Shown here: in pieces, positions 20,947 through 28,458 of the stretch | Numbering within the stretch: the stretch's first letter is position 1 | Layout of the letters: every line of letters starts with the position of its first letter | Source: Melioribacter roseus P3M-2 | GTDB taxonomy: Bacteria; Bacteroidota; Ignavibacteria; Ignavibacteriales; Melioribacteraceae | Reading direction: 5' to 3' | DNA: 64,000 bases | NCBI RefSeq assembly: GCF_000279145.1 | Contig: NC_018178.1 | Coordinates: 496,001 to 560,000, forward strand | Program-made: the position numbers and the translations under genes | Notes under the pieces: model-generated | Told to the model about the DNA's origin: nothing | The model's input: the letters and a program-made list of their open reading frames with translations, nothing else | The model's database searches: none

Positions 20947-22094
20947 AACTCGATAATTTCCGTTCCGTTGTTTATTGAAGTGATATAAACTTCGGCTTCG
21001 ATACCGAATTTCTTTTTATAATTTTCTTTTACAAATTGCGACACGGAATCGACATATTTATTTTCAATCAGATTTATCGTACAGCCTCCGAATCCGCCGC
21101 CCATCATTCTGGCTCCGTATACTCCTTCCCGATCGGCGACCAATTCAACAAGATAATCCAGTTCAGGGCAACTTACTTCGTATTCCTTACTCAGACCCTG
21201 ATGCGAACCGTACATAAATTGCCCGAATTCGCGCAGATCATTTTTGTTCAACGCTTCGCATGCGCTCAGGAGCCGTTCGTTTTCTTCAATCACATACTTA
21301 CATCTTTTATAGATTACGCCGTCAAGTTGATCCTTGTTTTCTTCAAGCATATCGAGAGTAACGTCTCTGAGCGATTCGATATGCGGATATTTTTGTTTAA
21401 TAATATCCACGCCGGCAGAGCATTCCTTCCTTCTTTGATTATATTCGGAGGACGCCAATGAATGAGAAACATTCGTGTTAAAGAGCACAACCGAAACACC
21501 GTCGAATTCAAACGGGAAATATTCATAATCGAGACTTCGGCAGTCGATTCTCAATACATTGCCCTTTTTGCCGAAGATATTAATATACTGGTCCATAATT
21601 CCGCATTGAACTCCGACAAATTGATTTTCCGCTCTTTGAGCCAACTTAACCAATTCGATTTTATCGAAACCCAGATCGAACAAATTGTTCAATGCGTAAG
21701 CCAGCCCCGCTTCAATTGCTGCGGAAGAAGAGAGTCCCGCGCCGATCGGTATATTCCCCCCGAACACACAATCGAATCCCATTATTTCTCTGCCGGATTG
21801 ATTAATCTGGTCGACAACGCCAATTAAATAGTTTGCCCAACTTTTTTCCGATTTTCTTACTTCGTCCACTTCAAATTGCCATTCTTCGTTAAGATCAAAC
21901 GCAAACAGGTTTACTTGTTTGTCTTTTCTCGGTTTAATTGCGTAATAAACCGCCTTATCGATTGCAGCCGGCAGAACAAATCCCATATTATAATCGGTAT
22001 GCTCGCCAATAAGATTGACTCTCCCGGGCGATCTGACTATTACAGGTTCGCCCTCGAAGAGTTCGTAGAATTTTTCTTTAATGGAATCAATCAT
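20943..22094 (-). CDS. galK: Galactokinase
   Basis: A GHMP kinase of 383 residues that phosphorylates galactose at C1. The galactokinase signature GRVNLIGEHTDY is at 24-35, the ATP-binding loop PIGAGLSSSAA at 116-126, and the third GHMP motif GARMMGGGFGGCTI near the C-terminus. All are intact. It is separated by 2 bp from the 66-residue membrane protein gene upstream and overlaps galT by 4 bp. Confidence 0.97.
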   Translation of the reverse strand: MIDSIKEKFYELFEGEPVIVRSPGRVNLIGEHTDYNMGFVLPAAIDKAVYYAIKPRKDKQVNLFAFDLNEEWQFEVDEVRKSEKSWANYLIGVVDQINQSGREIMGFDCVFGGNIPIGAGLSSSAAIEAGLAYALNNLFDLGFDKIELVKLAQRAENQFVGVQCGIMDQYINIFGKKGNVLRIDCRSLDYEYFPFEFDGVSVVLFNTNVSHSLASSEYNQRRKECSAGVDIIKQKYPHIESLRDVTLDMLEENKDQLDGVIYKRCKYVIEENERLLSACEALNKNDLREFGQFMYGSHQGLSKEYEVSCPELDYLVELVADREGVYGARMMGGGFGGCTINLIENKYVDSVSQFVKENYKKKFGIEAEVYITSINNGTEIIEL

Positions 22095-22096
22095 TT

Positions 22097-22297
22097 TCAG
22101 ACACTCTGATTTTTAGTTTTGAAAAACATGACCGCGCCGAATAGAACCATCACAGCTCCCCACCAGAGAGAAGGGTGAGTTTCTTTAAGAACCGTATTTA
22201 CCGTTTCGGGATAAAGCGCCTGATAGATACCGTTCAGAAAAATTATCCCGCCCATTATTAAAAGTATTAATCCTACAAAATACCATATCGGTTTCAT
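22097..22297 (-). CDS. Small two-helix membrane protein in the galactose operon
   Basis: A 66-residue protein with two predicted membrane helices (about residues 5-25 and 44-60) joined by a loop containing the motif HPSLWWG. AGGAG lies before the ATG, so it is a real gene. It sits between the symporter and galK. I do not know a named family; position and size suggest an accessory subunit or stabiliser of the symporter, which is inference. Confidence 0.78.
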   Translation of the reverse strand: MKPIWYFVGLILLIMGGIIFLNGIYQALYPETVNTVLKETHPSLWWGAVMVLFGAVMFFKTKNQSV

Positions 22298-22315
22298 GAT
22301 TTATCTCCTTGGTTT

Positions 22316-23977
22316 TTACCAAAAGATTACATTTAGAATAATTAAAACAATTAACGAAATAACCGCATAGAACTCGGGCTTTTTGGTAAGAGGAATGTTT
22401 TTGTCAATTTTCTCCTCGGTTAATCCCTTGACCAAACCGACAAGTTCCTCTTTCGGCTTCTTCTTGGTAAACAAACTGATAACAACCGTCAGCACAGCGC
22501 AAATTAGCCAAGCCCACCATGCTCTCCAGAAGTTAGCCGCCATATCGCTCTGTACGCTCGACATTGTTATAATACTCTCATTGAACCAGTCGAATTTTAC
22601 GCCCAGGTACATAAAGAAAGAAGAAAGCATACCGATTACCAATCCCCAGAAAGCGCCGTTTGGGGTAATCCACCAGACAAACATGCCGAGCAGCATAGTG
22701 GCAAAGAGAGGAGCGTTTACCCACGAAAAGATTGCCTGCATATAGTCCATGATACTCGGAAAACTTTTTGCCCAATAAGCGGTTCCCAACGAAAGAATAA
22801 CTCCAACTACCGTAGATACTCTTCCCATCCAGAGCAGGTGTTTGTCGGAGGCGTTTTTATTCAGTACCGATTTATAAATATCGTACGTCCAGACCGTATT
22901 GAAAGCGCTGATATTACCCGCCTGTCCCGCCATAAAGCCCGCAAGCAAAGCGGTTACGCCTAGACCCACCAAACCGCTCGGATAATATCGGGCAATCAGG
23001 AGCGGCAACGCAGAATCGTAATTGACCTGTCCTCCGTCTTCCAATAATTTAAAACCGCTCGAAGGATCATTCGAAAGAGCTATAGCGACCAAACCGGCTA
23101 AAATAACAATAAAGGGAAGAGCCATCTTAAAGAATGAGGCTAAAATCGGAGTCATACGAGCGGCTCTTAAATCTTTGGCGGAGAACGCTCTTTGCACTAC
23201 AAGGAAATCCGTCGTCCAGTAGCCGAACGACAAAACAAATCCGAGCCCCAGCACAATGCCCGCCCAGTGAACCAACATGCCGTTTTGAGTCGGATCGCCG
23301 GAAGTAGACCAGAGCGTATTCATCGATTCCGGCAGTCTGCTCAAAATATCGTTCACGCTGCCGATTTCAATTATACCCATAACTGAAACAAGGAACAGAC
23401 CGAACCAGATTAAGAAAAACTGAATAATTTCCGTAAAAATTGCCGACATTAATCCGCTCAGCGTAACATAAGCCGCAACAGTAGCAGCCGAGGCCCACAT
23501 ACTAACATCCCAGTTCCATCCCAGAAATGTATGGAGTACAAGAGCCATTGCATAAAGATTAATACCGGAGACGAGCAGTGTCATTACGGCAAAAGAAATT
23601 CCGTTAATAACCCTGGTTTTTTCGTCAAAACGGAGTTTCAAATATCCGGGAATCGACTTTATTTTACTGCTGTAGTAAAAAGGCATCATATAGATTCCGA
23701 GAAACAGCATAGCCGGGACTGCGCCTATCCAATAAAAATGAGCTACATACATCCCGTATTTGAAAGTGTTGCCCGTCATGCCGAGCAATTCGAGGGCGCC
23801 GAGATTAGCCGAAAGGAATGCGAGTCCAGCAACCCACGAAGAATTTTTTCGTCCGGCAAGAAAGAAATCTTCCTCGCTCGTCGTAAATTTTTTCAAGTAG
23901 AAACCGATTCCGATAACAAAGACGAAATAGATAAGGATTATAATCCAGTCGATAAAGGAGAGCCCGATTGCTTCCAT
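22316..23977 (-). CDS. Sodium/solute symporter (SSS family, SGLT-like)
   Basis: A 553-residue inner-membrane transporter with about 14 helices. Features of the SSS family include the N-terminal helix IDWIIILIYFVFVIGIGFYLKK, the unwound region GLELLGMTGNTFKYG-like segment near residues 58-75 and the GLGVTALLAGFMAGQAGNISAFNTVWTYDIYK stretch that forms part of the sodium site. Length and sequence resemble the Vibrio Na+/galactose transporter vSGLT. With galK, galT and a LacI regulator alongside, Na+-driven uptake of galactose is the best call. It opens the operon. Confidence 0.92.
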   Translation of the reverse strand: MEAIGLSFIDWIIILIYFVFVIGIGFYLKKFTTSEEDFFLAGRKNSSWVAGLAFLSANLGALELLGMTGNTFKYGMYVAHFYWIGAVPAMLFLGIYMMPFYYSSKIKSIPGYLKLRFDEKTRVINGISFAVMTLLVSGINLYAMALVLHTFLGWNWDVSMWASAATVAAYVTLSGLMSAIFTEIIQFFLIWFGLFLVSVMGIIEIGSVNDILSRLPESMNTLWSTSGDPTQNGMLVHWAGIVLGLGFVLSFGYWTTDFLVVQRAFSAKDLRAARMTPILASFFKMALPFIVILAGLVAIALSNDPSSGFKLLEDGGQVNYDSALPLLIARYYPSGLVGLGVTALLAGFMAGQAGNISAFNTVWTYDIYKSVLNKNASDKHLLWMGRVSTVVGVILSLGTAYWAKSFPSIMDYMQAIFSWVNAPLFATMLLGMFVWWITPNGAFWGLVIGMLSSFFMYLGVKFDWFNESIITMSSVQSDMAANFWRAWWAWLICAVLTVVISLFTKKKPKEELVGLVKGLTEEKIDKNIPLTKKPEFYAVISLIVLIILNVIFW

Positions 23978-24079
23978 ATTTTTACCTTTTTTATTTATTA
24001 GAATTAAAATGCCAGGTATCAGCTACAGATGGAGAAAGAACAAATTCAAGAGTCAAAATAAAGTAATAAAAACGAATTA

Positions 24080-24093
24080 TGCAAACGTTTGCA
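24080..24093. promoter_or_regulatory. LacI-family operator of the galactose operon
   Basis: TGCAAACGTTTGCA is a perfect 14-bp palindrome with the central CG typical of LacI/GalR-family operators. It lies in the 135 bp between the regulator gene and the symporter start, about 103 bp upstream of the symporter ATG, so it can control the operon; the regulator gene itself ends 19 bp away. Confidence 0.85.
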
Positions 24094-24112
24094 GAAAATG
24101 TTAAAAATTTTT

Positions 24113-25120
24113 TTATGTCGATTTTCTTACGATTAATTCCGTATCCAATACAACCACCGAAGGCTTTATACTTTCCTGGGGATTTTCTATAAGATCTATC
24201 AGTATTTCAGCCGCTTTTTTGCCCATTTCAAAAGACGGCTGATCGACGGTTGTCAACGGCGGATCCACCAAAGTTGTTATTTTGTTGTTCGAAAACCCCA
24301 CTATTCCGATATCATCCGGTATTTTCAAACCTTCTTCTTTTATTCTTTGAAAGGCTCCTACCGCCACAGGATCGTTTACGGCAAAAACCGCGTCGGGAAC
24401 CGTTCTTTTTTTGATTAATTCGTCCATAGAGCTATAACCGTCGTTTTCGTGCATGCCGCCGTATATTATATATTCTTCCTTTAACGGAACGCCCGCATAT
24501 AAAAGAGCTTCTTTATACCCTTCCAGGCGCTCTTTACAAATTTCGAGCGTTTTAGGACCGGCCAGATGAGCTATATTTCTGTAGCCTCTTTCAATTAAGT
24601 GCATGACTGCTTTGAAGGCGCTCTGTTTATCGTCGATTATGACTTTGAATACGTCGAGTTCGTCGATTACACGGTCGAAGAAGACAAGCGGTATGCCCCT
24701 GTCAATCAGCGCCTGAAAATGTTCTCCCGACTTTGTACTCTGAGATATCGACACAATCAAACCCGCAACACGCTGCTGAACCAGGGCTGTAGTATTGACG
24801 ACTTCTCTTTCAAAACTCTCGTTCGACTGCGATACAATTATGGTATATCCTGCGTGATATGCAACTTCTTCAATACCGCTGATTGCCGAAGAGAAAAAGT
24901 CGTGTTTGATTTCAGGCACTATTACTCCGATTGCATTTGTGCGTTTGGTCTTCAGGCTCTGTGCAATCTGATTGGGAGTATAATTTAGCTCTTTGGCTGC
25001 TTTTCTGACTTTTTTCTTCGTCTCCTCTTTAACATCGGGATGGTCGCTTAAGGCTCTCGAAACTGTCGAAGGCGAGATTCCTAATTTCCGGGCAATATCG
25101 TTTATCGTAGTATGTTTCAT
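24113..25120 (-). CDS. LacI/GalR-family transcriptional regulator
   Basis: A 335-residue regulator. The N-terminal helix-turn-helix (TINDIARKLGISPSTVSRALSDHPDV) with hinge helix (NYTPNQIAQSLKTK) covers residues 1-62, and the periplasmic-binding-protein-like ligand domain follows (IGVIVPEIKHDFFSSAISGIEE, then AVFAVNDPVAVGAF and GIVGFSNN). I start at ATG 25120 rather than the TTG at 25135. It lies just upstream of the galactose operon and its likely operator, so galactose or a derivative is a plausible inducer. Confidence 0.94.
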   Translation of the reverse strand: MKHTTINDIARKLGISPSTVSRALSDHPDVKEETKKKVRKAAKELNYTPNQIAQSLKTKRTNAIGVIVPEIKHDFFSSAISGIEEVAYHAGYTIIVSQSNESFEREVVNTTALVQQRVAGLIVSISQSTKSGEHFQALIDRGIPLVFFDRVIDELDVFKVIIDDKQSAFKAVMHLIERGYRNIAHLAGPKTLEICKERLEGYKEALLYAGVPLKEEYIIYGGMHENDGYSSMDELIKKRTVPDAVFAVNDPVAVGAFQRIKEEGLKIPDDIGIVGFSNNKITTLVDPPLTTVDQPSFEMGKKAAEILIDLIENPQESIKPSVVVLDTELIVRKST

Positions 25121-25180
25121 TGAAAATTTATTCAATCAATACTACAATAATATGCGTTATCGACTTTATTATCAAACGGG

Positions 25181-25220
25181 AAAATAAAAAGTGCGGCTGC
25201 GGACACAATTATCCGCAGCC
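25181..25220 (-). terminator. Intrinsic terminator of the TPR-cytochrome operon
   Basis: On the minus strand GGCTGCGGA and TCCGCAGCC form a 9-bp stem (25195-25203 with 25212-25220), followed by CGCAC and then TTTTTATTTT. It lies 12 bp beyond the cytochrome stop. Confidence 0.9.
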
Positions 25221-25231
25221 CAATGAAATGA

Positions 25232-26353
25232 TTATTTCGCAAGGTTCATTTTGCGGGTGAACTGATATTGTCCGGCGGTCATTCTTGCAAAGTAGATGCC
25301 GCTTGTTACCTTCTTACCGAAGTTATCCGTACCGTTCCATTCTACGGTGTATTTACCGGGGTTCAGCAATTCATGGTCGATAAGCCTTTTAACTTCCTGC
25401 CCCATGATATCGTAAACCACTACTGACACTTTTTCATTTTTAGGTATGGCGAATTGAATTTTTGTAGACGGATTGAAGGGATTAGGATAATTTTGCGACA
25501 ACTGATAATCCGAAGGAATTGAGCCGTCGGACTCGATTAGTCCCGTAACACTGTGCGGATCGCCATGGCACGGTTCGCAATCCATCTGAGTCATAACCGT
25601 ATTGAAAGCAGCCGGACCGTGACATGTCTGACATTGAGCGGCATATTCGTCAGTTACGTAAGTGGACGTAAATGTACCTGCAAAATATGCATTCAAAATT
25701 TCAGCGGTTTTTGCCGCAACATCGCCGGCAAGACGAGCGCATCTTTCCTTTCTTTCGATATCGCTCACTTTTTTCTTAGCAATCATACACCATTGAGAAA
25801 CAGATGCATGACACAAAACACTGCCTCCTACCGATTGTGGTAAAACATCGTTGTACTTTTTATCGATATATTTACCGTCGACAGCAGCTTGATTGGCAGC
25901 GTCGCTCGGAAGTTTTTCCGTGCAGTACCAGCCCCATAACTCGTTAATTAATTTTCCGGAGTCGGCTTTTGGTACTACGAGACTGATAAGAGCGGCTCCG
26001 CCGTTTGTGGCTCCGCACAATGTTCCCCAGCCGACGCCTCCGCCTCGACCGAAAAGCATAACCTCGATCGGCATATTAGTCCATGGATCGCCGATTTTCT
26101 CTCTCAGCGCTTCAACCAGACCTCCGTATGCGCCAGAACAGCAATCCATATCGTTCCAGTAAAGATGATGGGCGCGGATACGAACGTCTTCAGGGTCCAA
26201 TGCTTCGTACGGCCAGGGCCAGGTTGCGTCTTTTGGACTAGCTAAAATTTTTCCTCCGGACAATGCGTTCAAACCTGCGACACCGGCTATCGCGCCGATT
26301 GCATATTTGGAGGTGTTCGATAGAAATTCTTTTCTAGTTAATTCTTTCGGCAT
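25232..26353 (-). CDS. Secreted split-Soret-like c-type cytochrome with T9SS sorting domain
   Basis: A 373-residue protein in three parts. The N-terminus (TRKEFLSNTSKYAIGAIAGVAGLNAL) resembles a Tat-type signal with RK in place of RR. Residues about 45-270 match split-Soret/C-GCAxxG-C-C family cytochromes: cysteines at 71, 72 and 113 (TLCGATNGG) and two haem c motifs, CQTCH (241-245) and CEPCH (259-263). Residues 288-373 are a type A C-terminal sorting domain (NYPNPFNPSTKIQF to KMNLAK) for type IX secretion. It is likely an extracellular or surface dihaem redox protein. It follows the TPR gene by 12 bp; AGGAG precedes its ATG. Confidence 0.86.
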   Translation of the reverse strand: MPKELTRKEFLSNTSKYAIGAIAGVAGLNALSGGKILASPKDATWPWPYEALDPEDVRIRAHHLYWNDMDCCSGAYGGLVEALREKIGDPWTNMPIEVMLFGRGGGVGWGTLCGATNGGAALISLVVPKADSGKLINELWGWYCTEKLPSDAANQAAVDGKYIDKKYNDVLPQSVGGSVLCHASVSQWCMIAKKKVSDIERKERCARLAGDVAAKTAEILNAYFAGTFTSTYVTDEYAAQCQTCHGPAAFNTVMTQMDCEPCHGDPHSVTGLIESDGSIPSDYQLSQNYPNPFNPSTKIQFAIPKNEKVSVVVYDIMGQEVKRLIDHELLNPGKYTVEWNGTDNFGKKVTSGIYFARMTAGQYQFTRKMNLAK

Positions 26354-26365
26354 AACGTTTCTCCT

Positions 26366-26806
26366 TTAATTATTTAGTTTGACGTACGGTTCTATTAGTT
26401 TTATTATGTGAAACAGTCTTTCATCCGAACTATATTTTGAAGCTTTTTTGAAATTTTTTATTGATTCTTTCGCGTCGCAGTAGAGCCAGAGCATACCGAG
26501 CTGCAAATATTTTTCATATTTATTTTTCGTGGGTATTTCGTCTTTTTCGATTTTATTTACTAGATGAGGGCAGGGACAATCCTCCCAATCGGGTCTTGTG
26601 TTTATTATTATTTCAATGTCCTCTTCAATAAGGGAACAAAATTGACTGAAGGCATCTTCAACTTTACCCACCTGCGTCAGGCATATTATCAGCTTTTTCC
26701 TGATTAATTTGTTTCCGGGGTCTTTATCGAGAGCTTTTTCCAGCTCGTTCAGAGCCGAATAGTAATCCCGGATCATAAAATGATAATTTCCAAGCATCTC
26801 ACTCAT
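26366..26806 (-). CDS. TPR-like protein cotranscribed with the cytochrome
   Basis: A 146-residue protein. The first 30 residues fit a tetratricopeptide repeat (LG, then A18, A25 and P30 at repeat spacing), a second repeat follows at about 34-66, and a third is likely at 100-135 (YEKYLQLGMLWLYCDAKESIKNFKKAS). Between them is a Cys/Pro motif, DCPCPHLV. There is no signal peptide, so it is cytoplasmic and may chaperone or assemble the cytochrome, which is inference. The sigma-54 promoter start falls about 2 bases before ATG 26806, so a downstream start (26797 or 26776) is possible. Confidence 0.72.
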   Translation of the reverse strand: MSEMLGNYHFMIRDYYSALNELEKALDKDPGNKLIRKKLIICLTQVGKVEDAFSQFCSLIEEDIEIIINTRPDWEDCPCPHLVNKIEKDEIPTKNKYEKYLQLGMLWLYCDAKESIKNFKKASKYSSDERLFHIIKLIEPYVKLNN

Positions 26807-26817
26807 GTCTGGAATCG

Positions 26818-26835
26818 ATACAAAATGCTTGCCAA
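26818..26835 (-). promoter_or_regulatory. Candidate sigma-54 promoter of the TPR-cytochrome operon
   Basis: On the minus strand TTGGCAAG-CATT-TTGTAT fits the -24/-12 consensus (TTGGCACG-N4-TTGCAT) with GG and the -12 dinucleotide 10 bases apart. The one important mismatch is GT for GC at -12. A T-run precedes the -24 box. Transcription would start near 26808. Confidence 0.68.
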
Positions 26836-26885
26836 AAAAAAGTTAGTTAAATAGACAAAAAGATGCTTTTATAACTTGCATGAGT

Positions 26886-26899
26886 GTTGCATTTGCAAC
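26886..26899. promoter_or_regulatory. Enhancer-like palindrome, copy 1
   Basis: GTTGCATTTGCAAC, a perfect inverted repeat, followed by CGTTTTTTGGTAA. Its centre is about 85 bp upstream of the predicted sigma-54 start. The same palindrome and flank recur 65 bp away. Confidence 0.78.
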
Positions 26900-26950
26900 G
26901 TTTTTTGGTAACTCTTTAGTGTAGAAAGAATTACGAAATTGCAACGCAAT

Positions 26951-26964
26951 GTTGCACTTGCAAC
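26951..26964. promoter_or_regulatory. Enhancer-like palindrome, copy 2
   Basis: GTTGCACTTGCAAC followed by CGTTTTTAGGTAA, differing from copy 1 at one central position and one flank position. It lies about 150 bp upstream of the predicted start and runs into the stop codon of the PAS activator gene. An extra half-site, TTGCAACGCAA, lies between the copies at 26939-26949. Confidence 0.78.
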
Positions 26965-26968
26965 GTTT

Positions 26969-28267
26969 TTAGGTAAGATTGCTCTCTTTCATCCAGCGCC
27001 AGAGAGTTGTACGATTGATTCCCAGTAGACGAGCTACTTTCGACTTGTTCCAGTGGTTTTCTTCCAGAAGCTGAAGCAGGCGTGCAGGGCTTACACTCTG
27101 GCTTTGCTTTTTACCGCATGTAGTTTTACCGTCGAATATAAATTCCGGAAGAGAACAGAGTGTAATCGATTCCTCGCTTTTCGTTCGAATGACGGCATAT
27201 TCAATTACGTTTTCGAGTTCGCGGATGTTTCCCGGCCAATGATATGCTATTAAAATATCGAGCGCGTCTTTATCGATTTTTACAATCTCTTTTTTGTAGA
27301 CGAAGTCATATTTCTTAAGAAAATGAGTAACCAGAAAAGGAATATCTTCCTTGCGTTCTCTCAATGGCGGCACTTCAATCGGAATTACGTTCAATCTGTA
27401 ATAGAGGTCTTCTCTGAATTTTCCGGCTTCTATTGCTTCTTTAATATCGACATTCGTAGCGGCAATAATTCGCACGTCCACCTTACGCGTTATCGACTCG
27501 CCGAGCCGTTCAAAAGTGCCTTCCTGTATTACCCTCAGCAGCTGCGCCTGCATTTGAATCGGCATTTCCGCAATTTCATCGAGAAAAATCGTTCCGCCGT
27601 CGGCTAATTCGAATCTGCCGATCCTGTCTTTAACCGCATCGGTAAAAGCTCCTTTGGCATGCCCGAATAATTCGCTTGCAAGTAAGGACGGAGGTAATAC
27701 GGCGCAGTTCACTTTAATATATTTTTCGTTTTTTCTTTTGCTCGTAGCCTGGATAGCGTTGGCAATCATCTCCTTGCCCGTACCCGTCTCTCCCGTAATC
27801 AATACGCTGGCGTCGGTATATGCTATCTCCTGAATTAAATTAAAAATATTAGTCATAACGCGGCTATTTCCAACTATCCCGTAGAAATGCTCGCAGTTGT
27901 CGTATTTATTATCGAGCAAATACGACAAGTCCCTGAATGTTACTACCCCGCCAACGGGATTCTGGTCTTCGTCTTTCAATATTCCGACATTCAACTTAAC
28001 ATTTACAAACGTGCCGTCTTTCTTTTTAATTCTAGATTTTAAGTCAAACAGATTTCTGCCGCTTGAAAGAGCTTCCGCAATAGGACATTTGCCTGTGCAA
28101 AGGTCGGACTGAAAAACCTGCTTGCACATCCTCCCTTTTACTTCATCCGGATCAAATCCGGTTATTCTTTCGGAAGCCTTATTGAAATAATTAATAACAA
28201 AATTTTTGTCGACTGTAAAAACACCCTCGGCAAGAAAATCCAATATTTCTTCTTTTCTTCGATGCAT
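26969..28267 (-). CDS. PAS-domain sigma-54-dependent transcriptional activator
   Basis: A 432-residue enhancer-binding protein. Residues 5-118 are a PAS sensor with cysteines C48, C57 and C61 in the segment CKQVFQSDLCTGKCP, which could bind a metal, an Fe-S cluster or act as a redox switch. The AAA+ domain has Walker A GETGTGKE (159-166) and GAFTDA (206-211) where GAFTGA is usual. The C-terminus is a Fis-type helix-turn-helix (NKSKVARLLGINRTTLWRWMK). It is followed by palindromic sites, a sigma-54-like promoter and the TPR-cytochrome operon, its likely target. Confidence 0.92.
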   Translation of the reverse strand: MHRRKEEILDFLAEGVFTVDKNFVINYFNKASERITGFDPDEVKGRMCKQVFQSDLCTGKCPIAEALSSGRNLFDLKSRIKKKDGTFVNVKLNVGILKDEDQNPVGGVVTFRDLSYLLDNKYDNCEHFYGIVGNSRVMTNIFNLIQEIAYTDASVLITGETGTGKEMIANAIQATSKRKNEKYIKVNCAVLPPSLLASELFGHAKGAFTDAVKDRIGRFELADGGTIFLDEIAEMPIQMQAQLLRVIQEGTFERLGESITRKVDVRIIAATNVDIKEAIEAGKFREDLYYRLNVIPIEVPPLRERKEDIPFLVTHFLKKYDFVYKKEIVKIDKDALDILIAYHWPGNIRELENVIEYAVIRTKSEESITLCSLPEFIFDGKTTCGKKQSQSVSPARLLQLLEENHWNKSKVARLLGINRTTLWRWMKESNLT

Positions 28268-28458
28268 TGAATCACCCGTTCATACTCATAGATAAAAAGT
28301 GTCTTTTGTCTTTTTTTTAACAAAAATATAAAATTCCCCCCTTGAAGTAAATAAAAATCGGTATTGGCGCATAAATTTTTAAACTCATAGGCAAGAGGCT
28401 CTGTCAAATGAACGATAATTTTCTTACCGCTGTTTATTTTTCTCGAAAGGAGCATAAA

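Noticed and set aside
28363-28385. A TTGGCGC element upstream of the receptor gene at 28459, resembling a -24 box
   Set aside because: No GC or GT follows at the required 10-base spacing, so it is not a sigma-54 promoter.
28162-28455. A 97-codon frame on the minus strand across the start of the PAS activator gene and its upstream region
   Set aside because: It overlaps the start of a clear gene in another frame, lacks a ribosome binding site and has low-complexity Lys/Ile/Leu composition; it is a shadow frame.
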